A stretch of DNA of 64,000 nucleotides from the NCBI RefSeq assembly GCF_037975245.1, contig NC_092578.1, positions 7,217,501-7,281,500 of the forward strand. The letters run 5' to 3'. Below are positions 12,701 to 23,200 of the stretch, piece after piece. Within the stretch, counting starts at the first letter, position 1. Each line of letters begins with the position of its first letter. The notes under the pieces are model-generated. The model was given only the letters and a program-made list of their open reading frames with translations. It did no database searches and had not been told where the DNA came from. The position numbers and the translations under genes were made by a program. The DNA comes from Apostichopus japonicus. Taxonomy: Eukaryota > Echinodermata > Holothuroidea > Aspidochirotida > Stichopodidae.

Positions 12701-13989
12701 TTGGAAAGGGGGTCTAGTAGACAAAATATGTGATGGGACAAACAAAAAAAAAGAGTTGGTCACTGGTCGTATTTGAACACTGATTTTTCCACCGATTCAT
12801 GGGATAGGGTAATGATAGTAAACACTGCAGAATATGCCTGTTAATACCTATTATGATAAGGATTAACAATATTACTCAGTTGCCAACATTAGATTTTGTG
12901 TATGTGTGTGTACTTGGGGTTGGCTGTAATGAATTTCTCTACCTTCTTTGTCGTATCTTCAGCACCTCATCGCATCAAGCATACGAATGGTAAAGTTCTC
13001 CAGAAGTGAACCTTTCGCTACAGATACAACGACGCTAGTAAAAAATATACAGGAAATTAAACAGTATGTAAGGTGAGAATGTAAATCAAGTTGTGCTTAT
13101 ACCTTTTGACGGGGGAGAGGGGGGTGGAAGCTGGGGATGATGGTAATTCTCTGGTTTAAAGGGATGTTCTGGGGGCAGATATTATGACACTTTTAGTACA
13201 TGGAAAAGAAAAATATTCCACACAGCTGAAACCCCCCAATCTCAGTATCAAGCCCTTATTAAACTCAAGGAATGGTGGATGAATCTCGGCTAGCTGAACC
13301 CTCGGTTTTTTCCATTTAGTAGATCACAGTGGGTGATCTGTTATGTCATCACAGCAGTAAATGTGCTCCAATCTACATACTGTCCTATTATACTCGTTCT
13401 TGTTGATTTCTCCCTTGAAACCTGATACATTTAGAATGTTGCAAGCCTATTGTTTTTGGTGGAGGTCAAAGGTCATTTGGGGTCACCAGGGGTCAAAACC
13501 ACTTTCCTCTGAGTTACATATTAGAAAGATAGACAAAAACATTTCCAGCTGAATTACCATGATGGCATCATTCACTCTGCTGCTGTTGCCAGAAATAGAT
13601 ACATAAAATATCTAATAATCTCCACTGTACAAAATGCTACGAGGTTGTAGTTTTGACCTAAAACTGCCCAAAAATTTCCGACATTTTTACTATTTAAAGC
13701 AATCACCTCAAGCCACTAAAATATTCATTTATTATTAAGAACAGAAGGATGTTCAGAAGGGATTTCTCTACACTTAGGTAAACATCTCCACTCCATTTCT
13801 GTCTCTCTCTCCTAGTTTCAAGCTCATACCCGACCATTTTGCTGTGACAAACCGTACAATAGTATCCCAACATGTCCAAGTAATATTTAACTAATATCTT
13901 TTTATTCCTTTAGACATCTTCAAGTCATTGACAACCAGAAATTACTGAACCAACTCTCCAATAGATTGGAACCACCAAAGACAATCTGA
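572..13989 (+). CDS. RAPGEF4: EPAC-type Rap guanine-nucleotide exchange factor, 3' part of gene (11 exons)
   Basis: Exons at 572-710 (acceptor could be 561), 2691-2831, 3423-3501, 3900-4049, 6542-6639, 7761-7886, 9335-9516, 9805-9895, 11118-11321, 12963-13072 and 13914-13989 join with matching phases into 464 codons ending at TGA 13987-13989. Domain order is the C-terminal half of the REM domain (residues 1-93), a Ras-association domain (about 110-202, with ADHTYTTLR and SPREHLDAL) and a CDC25-homology catalytic domain (about 220-464, with [40 protein letters not shown] and LVNFEKM). In known EPAC proteins this unit exchanges GDP for GTP on Rap1/Rap2 when cAMP binds N-terminal domains, which are outside the window. 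The motif QRAPIR followed by CADHTYTT fits EPAC2 best by eye, but RAPGEF3 or RAPGEF5 orthology is not excluded. The gene converges on the integrin alpha gene. Confidence 0.92.
711..2690 (+). other. Intron, EPAC-like gene
   Basis: There is no supported coding segment. The phase-0 exons on either side join directly (LLE to TLTLDAQ) and fit known EPAC spacing, so no exon needs to be added. The tract before 2691 is almost pure C/T. Confidence 0.6.
2691..2831 (+). CDS. RAPGEF4: EPAC-like exon 2 of window: REM to RA linker
   Basis: Residues 47-93, starting [16 protein letters not shown] and ending TWEVQKQ. The acceptor follows a long C/T tract ending GAAAG, and the donor is CAG|GTACAAG at 2832. 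The exon is rich in charged helical residues (Q, E, R, K), like the helical linker of EPAC2. It is phase 0 at both ends. Confidence 0.85.
3423..3501 (+). CDS. RAPGEF4: EPAC-like exon 3 of window: linker into RA domain
   Basis: Residues 94-119 plus one base. It encodes [18 protein letters not shown] and then APIRIHDE, corresponding to the QPIRGSDE stretch before the RA domain of EPAC2. The acceptor is TTTTAG and the donor GAAG|GTAACA. The Ser/Arg-rich segment looks like a flexible linker. Confidence 0.88.
3900..4049 (+). CDS. RAPGEF4: EPAC-like exon 4 of window: Ras-association domain, first half
   Basis: Residues 120-169. It encodes [15 protein letters not shown] and [11 protein letters not shown], matching the first two strands and the helix of the EPAC RA domain, a ubiquitin-like fold that binds Ras-GTP in EPAC2. 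The acceptor is TTCTTACAG and the donor GGAG|GTAAAA. Confidence 0.95.
6381..6573 (+). repeat. 80-bp tandem triplication spanning a splice acceptor
   Basis: The motif AGAC(A/G)ATATCTGT starts at 6401, 6481 and 6561, exactly 80 bp apart. GAGAGAGTTACAT starts at 6461 and 6541. The third copy contains the real AG acceptor (6540-6541) and the first bases of RA-domain exon 6542-6639. Confidence 0.85.
6542..6639 (+). CDS. RAPGEF4: EPAC-like exon 5 of window: Ras-association domain, second half
   Basis: Residues 170-202. It encodes [16 protein letters not shown] and [13 protein letters not shown], corresponding to the final strands of the EPAC RA domain. The acceptor lies in the last copy of an 80-bp tandem repeat, so a near copy of the first 33 bases of this exon sits 80 bp upstream. 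Confidence 0.95.
7289..7668 (+). mobile_element. hAT-like miniature transposon (copy 1)
   Basis: The element begins CAGTGGCGGAGC and ends GCTCTGCCACTG, forming terminal inverted repeats of about 12 bp. It is flanked by the perfect 8-bp duplication CAGATGTC (7281-7288 and 7669-7676). It has no coding capacity and lies in an EPAC-like intron, 92 bp before an acceptor. Confidence 0.88.
7761..7886 (+). CDS. RAPGEF4: EPAC-like exon 6 of window: RA to CDC25 junction
   Basis: Residues 203-244. It starts [13 protein letters not shown], the EPAC family signature TPLPEQEGPT, and ends FELFKCIHE, the first helix of the CDC25-homology domain. A hAT-like miniature element ends 92 bp upstream of the acceptor. 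Phase 0 at both ends. Confidence 0.96.
8451..8611 (+). repeat. 49-bp tandem repeat, 3.3 copies
   Basis: AGGAA(A/G)TGCTTTTCATTTGT recurs at about 8451, 8500, 8549 and 8599 with GAGGGCAGGT in each unit. It lies in an EPAC-like intron. Confidence 0.85.
9212..9302 (+). repeat. Short tandem repeat upstream of exon 9335
   Basis: Three copies of GACGTTTACGTCTATTGTTT-like units lie 30-120 bp before the acceptor of exon 9335-9516. Confidence 0.75.
9335..9516 (+). CDS. RAPGEF4: EPAC-like exon 7 of window: catalytic domain
   Basis: Residues 245-304 plus two bases. It encodes [20 protein letters not shown] and [14 protein letters not shown], the conserved CDC25 helices that contact the Rap switch regions. 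The acceptor is CTCTCAACAG and the donor CTGTA|GTAAGT. A short repeat of about 27 bp lies just upstream of the acceptor at 9212-9302. Confidence 0.97.
9805..9895 (+). CDS. RAPGEF4: EPAC-like exon 8 of window: catalytic domain
   Basis: Residues 305-335: [17 protein letters not shown] and SRLGQTWE. This is the NxNSFFAIxxGL segment that is nearly invariant in Ras/Rap exchange factors, here with A for S. The acceptor is TACTCCACAG and the donor GAG|GTAAGG. Confidence 0.97.
10030..11090 (+). repeat. 56-bp minisatellite, about 19 units
   Basis: GGGATGTGTATT or GGTATGTGTATT recurs about every 56 bp from 10041 to 11052. Two subtypes alternate, one with GTGGTAAGCGTCACCGTC and one with ATGGTATGAGTCACTCTC. 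It lies in the EPAC-like intron 9896-11117 and ends about 30 bp before the acceptor. The units are open in all + frames because they lack stops. Confidence 0.93.
11118..11321 (+). CDS. RAPGEF4: EPAC-like exon 9 of window: catalytic domain core
   Basis: Residues 336-403: [19 protein letters not shown], then [18 protein letters not shown], then LVNFEKM. It carries the third structurally conserved region and the start of the helical hairpin used for nucleotide expulsion. It is 68 codons, phase 0 at both ends, with donor ATG|GTAGGT. Confidence 0.97.
11322..12962 (+). other. Intron, EPAC-like gene
   Basis: It holds the candidate cassette exon at 11482-11574. At 11736-11830 is a segment that recurs in diverged form at 45536-45640, sharing CTGACCTAATGGTCT and AGTCCAG(C/T)CACTTT. 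Nothing else is recognised. Confidence 0.5.
11482..11574 (+). CDS. Candidate 31-codon cassette exon in the catalytic domain
   Basis: This stretch has a pyrimidine-rich acceptor (GTTTGTTGTAG), an open frame of 31 codons ([17 protein letters not shown], then [14 protein letters not shown]) and a donor GAA|GTAATT. It is phase 0 at both ends, so it would insert in frame between NFEKM of exon 9 and HLIASS of exon 10. No EPAC I know has residues here. If the donor were skipped, the frame would run to a stop near 11593. It could be chance. Confidence 0.3.
12963..13072 (+). CDS. RAPGEF4: EPAC-like exon 10 of window: catalytic domain
   Basis: Residues 404-439: [19 protein letters not shown] and [11 protein letters not shown]. 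It matches the EPAC helix RMIANTARTVRYYRSQPF and the helix before the C-terminus. The acceptor is TATCTTCAG and the donor AG|GTGAGA. Confidence 0.95.
13914..13989 (+). CDS. RAPGEF4: EPAC-like last coding exon with stop
   Basis: Residues 440-464: [20 protein letters not shown], then PPKTI and TGA. The VIDNQ...LS.RLEP ending is typical of EPAC proteins, so the C-terminus is complete and not extended. The acceptor is TTCCTTTAG. Confidence 0.95.
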
Positions 13990-14989
13990 TGAGGCCAAAA
14001 GTAGAATTCAGGAACTGCCAAAACAAATTTCACTCACTCTCTGCTTTTAATATTAACAGCAGACAGGATCGGTCTCATAAAAGAGTGGCTTGCAGTCGTA
14101 TAAAGGATGAGGAGAGGTTGAATGTACTCTACGAGGTTTTACATTCTGAATCTTTGGGTTACAGGAGATCAAATATGGAACTTACTGCTGGCACAATGAG
14201 GATTAACCTTTCTGAACTGTAACTGCAGGGAAGAGCAATCAATCGTGTGCTAAAGTCTTGAGGGCAGCAATCGTCGTGTGCTAAATTTTCGACTGCAGCA
14301 ATCGTGGTGTGCTAGCTTGTCGAAAGAGACTCTACATTTTTCGATGGGATTCAATTCTACCTCTGTATTTAAACTATGAAAAACTCATAGTGGTAATTCT
14401 TTTCAACTCTGGAAAACTGAATTAAGAGGAACATGAATCGGTTGAGATCGTACGAAACAGCTATAAAATGGCTGTTATCATTCTGAGTTACAGTAAGAAA
14501 GCAAGCAGAACAGAGATTTCAGAGTTGGAAATGCAAGCATGTGATATGTCACTGTGTGTAACGTGGACCATGTCATGCGTTCGAATTAATGAAGGAAAAA
14601 AAAAAACGGTTTTTTAAAGAACCGCATGTTGTTACTCCATTTTTTTTTCCACAAAAAAATTCCAACATTCCCAGGTGTATGATATTATTGACCATTTGTT
14701 GTGAGGTTTCTTATTTATGAATATTTATTTACAAATCATTCCTATACAGACCAACCTGCTTGTAACATCATTTATATGTTCCTTATCCACCAAGTGCAAT
14801 ATACAGTAATAATTTTATTATTGGTAGTTCATGTAAGTTAATTACATGAGATAATGATTTCAGCAGGATTTTACAGTCTCTACTTATATATTCGATCTGA
14901 AAGAATCTTTGAATTCTTCATTGCGATGTGGTAATTGAATAGATTACACTTGCAATTGTGACAAAAGCAACTTTTGCACCATGCCAAGA

Positions 14990-15575
14990 GGAAAAGCTGC
15001 AGCAGGGAAATCCCCCACAGCAGGAAAATTCCCGAAGCAGGGCTGGACCAATATTGAAACAAAAAGATGGAAATCTAACCTGGTCCAGAAAGCAGCGTCT
15101 CTGACATGAGGCTGCACGAGATGAAATATAACAACCTATGCAGGATGCTGCAGCCCCCTCAGCATTCTACGTTAGACACAGTGCCTATTAAAGCTATTTG
15201 GTGGAGATAACATATGCTGTGCTTGTAGGACAACAGTGTTTTATAGTTAATTGTCAATTCACATTGCAAACATTTGACCTATGTTGACTTTATATTTGAT
15301 ATTGAAATGGGGTATAGAAGCACCAAACATTGCAGCCAGCACAAGTAACCATCATTTCAAAAGGAATAGCTGCAACAGCTGCAAAATCACCTGCAGCAGC
15401 TGCAAAATCACCTGCAGCAAGTAGGAATCAAGATCAAACCATGGAGATTATCTTGGCAGATACTGCTGTGCCTCTTGTGTGACACTGCACAGCCCAACAG
15501 ATAACATCCAATGCAGCCTAGCTGCAGGACGCTGCAGCCCCCTCAGCATCCTTCTTTCGACACTGTGCCTAAAAT
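14990..15575 (+). repeat. CTGCAG-rich dispersed repeat, two copies and a fragment
   Basis: The string GCTGCAGCCCCCTCAGCAT followed by a segment ending ACA(C/G)TGTGCCT or CACAGTGCCT occurs at about 15146 and 15530. Between them lies a small direct repeat (GCAGCTGCAAAATCACCT). Related copies are seen near 7925-8010, 44690-44830 and 57655-57795. Confidence 0.6.
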
Positions 15576-17065
15576 GCAATGTTCAACCATGCACTAAATG
15601 TGTCTTTTGTCTAGTTGGGCCTTTCAATTAATATTCTGGAAGAAATCCTGGCACATTTTTTTATATCAAAATTTCTTTGGAAGATCTGAATAAGCCAATT
15701 GCATCAGCATAAGGAGGGAGCATGGTAGGAGGGGGGAGTGGTAGGAGGGGAAGGGATTTTCATGGGATTGGATTTAATTCACTGCTGTACAAAGATTCAG
15801 GTTGATCCATGAAAGGAAAAAACAAATTCTTCCATTAGTGCTGCACACTCCCAATTTCTTTAACTTTGTGAGATGTAAGTTTGCCTTTGTGATGGGTGGG
15901 GAGGAGTGTGGTGGGATGGGATGGATTGGGGGGAGGGGGGTTTGTTCGCAATATGTGTGCACTCGTTGGGATCACCTGCACACACAAGTACAGTTTATTG
16001 TTGTACATATTTAAGTGTAAATTTTCTCTATATTATATTGACAGTACTTGTATTTTTTATTACCATATAAGTAATGCACTTTGTTTATATATGATATATG
16101 TATTCATAGACAATATCATTGGTTTTGTCAGAGAGGTAAACATTATTTGCTCGCAGAGAGCCTTGGTCTGCCCCCTTCCCCTCACCCAAATTCTGACCCA
16201 ATCTCTATGTAGCACATGTGAATTTTGTCAAATTTATGTGGTGTTTAACATGTGGCTATTAAAAAATTTCTTCCAAATTTGATAGAATGAAGTATCACTA
16301 GGAATAAATATGCACAGTATTACGTAACTTACTGCACCACTACTATAAAAACTATTGAGGGAGGAGGGTTGGCAGAGGGGGGCGCTGGCAGAGGGGGGGT
16401 TGGAAGAGGGGGAAAGCAACAGCAATTCCACTTGAAGCTCCACTCTGAATTTTGCAACTTATTTTAGAACAAATTGCATAATAGCATACATTTAATACCT
16501 AGGAATATGACATATTCTAAAGATATTTATCCTGTCGAAAGAATATGCCCAGCAATAGTTTCACAAACTATTAATCGCAACCCAGCTCAATCTTAGCACA
16601 TAAATTCTGGAGAACATTGGTATGGGGGGGGGGGCTTGGCGAATGAGTGGTGTTGCACAGTATTTGTGCCTAAGATGGCACTTATCACTTAACATTTAAA
16701 ACATTAGTAGTGAAAAAACAGCATTTTTACAATGCTCCCCAGTTCATGTGAATTGTTTAGCTGTTTAGATTGATACAGGAAGGGCACTTATTAACTTACA
16801 AACCGTGGTATTAATAAACCGTGGTCTTAATAAACCATGGTCAAGCTCATCAAGAAGAGAATTAACTTAACGTCAAAGAAGATCCACATTCCATTATTAA
16901 ACATGCAATAGTTGTAGTGGTTAGAAATACAGTTCCACAATATGCCAGGTTTACAATGTAAAGATGCTATGAATAATATGGATAACGACTCTCTAAGAGC
17001 CCTTCGAGGAAATTATCTTCCAGAGCAAGGTTTACTGTGCAATTGATTATCATGAAAGATTGCGA

Positions 17066-17110
17066 AATAAATATGTAAAAAACTAATTGTTTTTGTATTT
17101 TTTTTTTGGC
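17066..17110 (+). terminator. Candidate poly(A) signal for EPAC-like gene
   Basis: AATAAA at 17066-17071 is followed by a strongly T-rich stretch (17087-17109) of the kind that promotes cleavage. It would give a 3' UTR of about 3.1 kb. Other AATAAA matches exist (for example near 16301), so this is only a plausible choice. Confidence 0.3.
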
Positions 17111-17329
17111 CCCCTCTTGTCTTCAAATTACTTTTTAACATTATTTAAATCAAATGTGCATCGGGTACCATAAGCAATAAATAGTTCAATGCAAAGGAAG
17201 ATTATTTTTATAGATGTGGTACGTGACATTTATTATCCACTTGTACGTATCGTATGTATCGTATCGTAAAAACGATCAGTGCTTGGGTTTTGGTACTTTA
17301 AGACGAGCCCATTGACAAAGTACCCTGGG

Positions 17330-17370
17330 AAAAAAACTTTATAACTTACAAATCGAAAAAGAAATTTATT
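17330..17370 (-). terminator. Candidate poly(A) signal for integrin alpha gene
   Basis: TTTATT at plus 17365-17370 reads AATAAA on the - strand and is followed by T-rich sequence on that strand. Many other TTTATT matches lie between here and the stop at 20107, so the site is uncertain. Confidence 0.2.
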
Positions 17371-18192
17371 TAGCAATTATATTGAACAAAATCTTTTTAT
17401 TTGTAATTTTGTTTTCTTTGTACAAAACATCTGAGTCTAAGACACATTGAAGCATGAAATAGCACCAATAAGAAAAAACTGAAAAATTACTACCTGGATT
17501 CTTAGCTTCAACATCCAGTATTAAAAAGCTTCCACTTTTATATGCAAGCTACACTCAAAATTTGTATCCCATTCATATACATAAAACAGAAAAAAAATTG
17601 TAGAATATTATTTAAACAGATATACAATCTACATTTTTATGTAATAATTAGTATTAACTTGAGAAATTAATATTTCAATGCATTAAATTAATTTTCATCC
17701 CAATATTAACTAGAAATTCATATAAATTTCTAAACCCCCACATTTAATCTGTGTAAGGTAAATTACAGTACAAGGTATTTGGAACAAGTCACACGCTACA
17801 AACATACATTGTGGGTAATAACAAATTAGTGTTACACGCCCTATGTTTAGTATTTTTTCAATGATTCTTTTAAGACTAGCCTTAAAACAAAACAAAAGCA
17901 TCTGCAACTTTGAAATATCCTTCCTCATAATCACCCAAAACAAAACAATTTTTGCTTATCCTGTGTACTTGATACGAGACACCTTTTACACATTAAAATG
18001 GGAGAAGTAAAAGTAAGGTAAAATTTACAATTTGATTGGAGAATAATCAATTTGTCACCCAAAGCAATTCTGTTAAAAAAAAGAAGAATTAGTCAAATCT
18101 ACAGTTATATAAGTAATTATTGGCATACAAGCCAGGATTTCTTTGTGCACTTTCTGAATCAACAGTTTCGAATATTGAAGATTAACATGCTG

Positions 18193-18512
18193 CATATGTA
18201 ACTGGACTAAATGGAGCAAATCTTCATATGTAACTGGACTAAATGGAACAAACCTTCATATGTAACCGGACTAAATGGAGCAAATCTTCATATGTAACCG
18301 GACTAAATGAAACAAATCTTCATATGCAATCGGACTAAATGGAACAAATCTTCATATGTAACCAGACTAAATGGAACAAATCTTCATATGTAACCGGACT
18401 AAATGGAACAAATCTTCATATGTAACCAGACTAAATGGAGCAAATCTTCATATGTAACCGGACTAAATGGAGCAAATCTTCATATGTAACCAGACTAAAT
18501 GGAACAAATCTT
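18193..18512 (+). repeat. 32-bp minisatellite, exactly 10 units
   Basis: The unit CATATGTAACCGGACTAAAT plus GGAACAAATCTT repeats ten times from 18193 to 18512 with substitutions but no length change. There are no unique spacers. It lies in the intergenic region. Confidence 0.95.
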
Positions 18513-20106
18513 CCACACACACACTGCTGCTTTCTAACTTTCCTGTTCTCCGACCCAGAGATATATATTAAGGCAGGATATGACATACATACATGTTAAC
18601 AATGTATTTCCCATTCACAGCTGGCACAGTGCATGGTTATGTATGTGCTCGGTTCATTGTTACAAGATGGCAATACAGTAAGTTACTGCACTTGATCAAG
18701 CTATACACAACTATGAATTTCAGAATTGTGAAATTCAAACAGAGAGAAAAATAATCTTTTTTTTGCAAGAGTAAAGAACCTTTTGTCTAGAACTGGGTTC
18801 ACACCAGTGACCTCAAGATTGCAAGTCCTTTGCTCCAAAAAACGAGGTAACCAAGCCCTAAACCCCATTTAAGTACGTGGGGGGAGGGAGGGCGGAGAGC
18901 TAGGACATTGTGTCATCTTGGGGAAGGGTTACCCTCCCTTTTGGAAATTTTGGTAAAATGGTCCCTGATCAACAACCTACCATAGAAATAATTATTTTAC
19001 CTACAATTGTTTAATTAAAAAATTTAACTCACTCAACCAGAAAACCTCTTTAATAATAATATTCTGTGAAAACCCCTTTTGTATGTTTTACCTTTGTTTG
19101 TATGTTACCTGTCATACATATGGGTAGGTTTTTTATTTTTTTGTATCTGGGATCTATTTGCAAGTGAGTGGGGGTACTTAAATGGCTGGGGGTACTTAAA
19201 ACTAACTCTGGAATTGGGTCCAAACCTACATTGGCATAGCTCCTATCTAACATTATTTTCCAAGGAAGACAAACAATTTGTTGCATTTTATTCCTTTTAA
19301 CCATATTATCCACATTTAAATGAGGAAGAGCATACTTTTGTCAAGCAACAGTCAATTTACTCCATTCAGCTCTTTTCAGTTCCATATAACTACTCTGTAG
19401 ATGTTCCCAAGCTTTCAATGGGAAGTGTTCACTCCCCCAGGGTTCTCACACACCATTTAAAGACAAAAGAACAAAAATTAATATACTGTCTAAAAGCATG
19501 ATCTAAAATTATCTAAAATCAACCCTTCCAGAAACAAATGAGGTTTATATATTGCTAGATGAACATTTTTTGACATTCATGCATGTAGGCGGAGCGTACT
19601 TTCACAGTTCTCGACTTTAAATCGTTATTTGGCCCTTTGGAGATATTTGCTTATTAATAGTTACATATTTAGATGGCTCTTTGATTCCACCAATCACTTA
19701 ATAATCCCTTAACAGAAGCCGTCCCCCCTTTTGTCAGGGCTAGTCTCTGCAGCCATCGGCCCGTTCTGGCCCTTCTTACGATGCACCGCTGAAATTAAAT
19801 GGCCTGTCCATAAAATCCAAGACTGTCAGTGAGTCGTTGGCTCCTCTTCTGCATTTTTCTCTACATATTAGTATTCTGTGAAATCAAATTTTGTCCGGCC
19901 AGTCGACTGAAATATGTCACGTAACTGTCAAAAAATGGGCGATCGCCTTACTTCTCTCGAGCCTTGCAGCAGTTATCCTATTTCTGGGTACTATTGCTGA
20001 CGCACTGACCACAGGTAATACTGTTCCTCGTTCCTTCATAATCACACACACAACACTTATAATCAAATATCGATCGGCTTTTCGCATCGTCTATTTTGCT
20101 CTCGTT

Positions 20107-20232
20107 TTAATAAAATTCTTGATCGTATCCGTTCATATCTCCAAAGTCGTCCGGATTTAAGTTTTCAATTTCATCTTTCTCCTGGATGAGTCTCTCCATC
20201 TCCTCTCTCATTGGTCTCTTGAAGAATCCCAC
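20107..20232 (-). CDS. Integrin alpha exon u: GFFKR cytoplasmic tail and stop
   Basis: Residues 875-915: VGFFKRPMREEMERLIQEKD, then EIENLNPDDFGDMNGYDQEF, then Y and TAA (read from plus 20109-20107). GFFKR is the hinge that contacts the beta-subunit tail. The remainder is acidic, as in alphaV. Confidence 0.97.
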   Translation of the reverse strand: MGFFKRPMREEMERLIQEKDEIENLNPDDFGDMNGYDQEFY

Positions 20233-23200
20233 CTGCAAACAAAGACAATGGTTTTTTTTATTGTTATGGGCTGGTATTGTTATCATTGGAGCGCCCAGTT
20301 GTCATGCACCTACTTCATTCAGGGTCCCATTCAAGTTTTCCACATTGTTTAAGAGAGATGAAAGTATAATAATAATGATAGATGCTTTTTATATAGCGCT
20401 TTATACCAGCGATAGGTCTCAAAGCGCTTTACAGACGTTATATTACCCCTGGTCAATGATAACCTGTCCCAGAGACAATCCCTCCAGTCGGCACCCAATG
20501 ACAAGTTACCTCACAGGTACCCATTTAACCCCTGGGTGGAGAGAGGCAAGTGAGAAAAAGCATCTTGCCCAAGGACACAACGTAATGAACTAGGCAGGAA
20601 TCGAACCAGCAATCCTTGGATCACGAGTTCGATGCCCTTAGCCAATTGGCCACCACGCTCTCAAAGTATCATTGAGAGAGTATCATTGAGAGAGTATCAT
20701 TGAGAGAGTATCATTGAGAGAGTATCATTGAGAGAGTATCATTGAGAGAGTATCATTGAGAGAGACAAGAGTATCATTGTTTTAGACAGCTGTTGTTATT
20801 TATCATGGGGCACCCTGTGATGAACCTGCTACATAATTAGTTCAACCTTACAAGGAATTCAAGAAAGACAACAATGGTATGTTAATTTTGATGACAAAAC
20901 ATTTTTGGACAAAGCTGAGAGTTCATGCTGCAATACCAAAAAATACATTTTATTTTTGTCTTACCTTCCACATAACTAAAATAAGGACTAACAAACACAC
21001 AATGCCGCAGATTATTCCCAGAGCTATAAGCCACTTGGACACTGTCTTTGGCTGAACAGCTGCTTCTGTGTACAACATGGTAGCCACCTGAAAAAAAAAC
21101 ACAATATGGATATTAAAAATATTAAAAATAATTAATAATTAATATATTAATTAATTAATAAATTAATTAATTAAAATTACATTTAAATTAAATTAAATTA
21201 TATAAAAATTTAAAAAAAAAAATAATAATAATAAATTATTAATAAAATAAAATGATAAAATAAATACATTATTAATAAAAATATTAAAAATTAAATAAAT
21301 AATATTATCAATCACATTAAGGCTTGATAGGAAGGAAGACCATGTGCTATTTTTAAATGAAAGGATGGAGCTCTGAGTTATGTCAAACCGATGCATCGAA
21401 TCCCCATGTACACCAAAATGGTGGCAGTGAACAAATGGAACAACAAAGCTGGGCAGTAAAATCCCTATGTACATTGAATGAGGCAATGAACCACCATACA
21501 TATTAAAATGAAGGTGCCGGGCTCCCAGGTATATCAAAATTGGACACTTCAACCCTTGGTATAATAAATGGGGTACTGAGACACTAGGTTCTCTAACTGA
21601 GGCATTGACTAAAAGAGCCATGAATTATACCTAACTTTCGACACCCCCCCCCTCCCTACCTCTAAGGAAATTAATAATTTCTTATGAATCATTCGTACAA
21701 ACTTAAAGGTTTTTCAAAGCAATTAACAACGAGGGATATTAAAAAACAACACAACCCGGCCGGCCACCTGATGATGACTTCTCTCCAGTATAAATCAATT
21801 GTCTGTGAGGCCAGCCTTCTGCCCCATTGTACATCATAACGTGTTACAACACCAAATAAAACAAGGGGGTTTAAATAGAAAGAGCTGTGGTGCCCTAGGG
21901 CTGTTAAAGCCAATTTCCATGATGTAGTGAAGTATTGCATTCTGGGGAATATTTAGGCTATAGCTTAGGTCTGTAGGTCTGCAGTTAAGTGTACACACAA
22001 GGTTTGTGCGACCAACTACTGTTAACATTTTGTGTGGTATTGAAAAGGGATGGATGTACATCTCACGCCACCGATCTCATCCACCTGGATCTGTTACCTG
22101 TCATAACCGTTATAAACATGAAAAATGATATAACTGCATTTAGACTTACACTGTGAGTATCAGGCCTGTGAGTGGCAGGTTGTATGTGTCTATTATTAGG
22201 ATTCTGTACAATAAGCGAAGCTTCTGACCACAGTGCTATAAACCCAGTGTTATCACTCCACACCTGTCAAGAGAAAGAAGAAGAAAAAAAAACTTGTTTT
22301 TTTTTAATTATTGGTACATTGCACAAAAAAAGCAATTGATAAGGAAATTAATTAAGCAAGTGGTTAATAGACCTCTGGAATAATTGCTAAAATTTAAAAA
22401 AAAAACATTTCATGTTGGCAAATGATCTCTTTATTCTTTACGACTACTGGAGGTGAAGCTTGTTGCTAAGCAATTTGATTATGCCTGCCTTTGTTTTGTT
22501 GAGTTAAGTTGAGCAAACTGATAGTCCTAAGCTAGTGGTACTGGTTATGTATGTATTTTAGATCCTCCTGCAAGCAGGAACTCGCGAAGAAGCCATCATT
22601 GGCTTATCAAAGCCGCAAGCTGACTGAAGTCAGTCTCTTAGATTCATATTAATCGTCCATGATTATGAATTGTCAACAACTTTTTAACTGGACAACATAC
22701 ATTAATCTTGGAGTGACTCGAACTCTGGACCTTATGATTGAAAGGCACCGGCGTTAACCACTGAGCTAACACTCCTAAAATGTTCATACACAAGGGGTGT
22801 CATTTCATCAAAAAAAATGTCTTTGAAACAAACAAACATCTTAATAAAAACAAACTTAAAGGATAACATACAAGATATATTCAGATAAAACATTTAGCGA
22901 GCAAAAACAGTATATTCTTTGCTTTAGTGTGTGCTTATGTGCTTAAGCTTTTAAGAAACTGTCCATGCATTTCTCAAGTTTCTTCCTTCAAACTATGTGA
23001 ATGAAAGACGAGGGAAAAAATGCCTGCAGATCGATATAAGATGGCTCCAACTTACCTCCTTAAAGGTATTTTGCCATATCCTGGCTTCAATCTCTATTAC
23101 AACACCACCTCCCATTGATAATGGCCCCACTGTACAGACAATGTTTACACATTCTACAGTGTCACAATTCTGAAGGAAAAACAGAAAGTTCCTTAGTTAC

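Larger units (their letters stand above)
13990..20106. other. Convergent intergenic / 3'-UTR region
   Basis: No coding gene is supported here. The region must contain the 3' UTRs of both genes. It holds candidate poly(A) signals (17066 on +, 17370 on -), CTGCAG-rich dispersed repeats (about 14990-15575) and a 10-unit minisatellite (18193-18512). Open frames here are short and unlike known proteins. Confidence 0.6.

Noticed and set aside
18193-18512. Regular 32-bp repeats suggesting a CRISPR array
   Set aside because: The units are contiguous with no unique spacers, no cas genes are present, and the window is eukaryotic.
20186-20593. 135-codon + strand open frame
   Set aside because: It lies over the antisense of the last integrin exon's intron and a SINE and shows no protein similarity.
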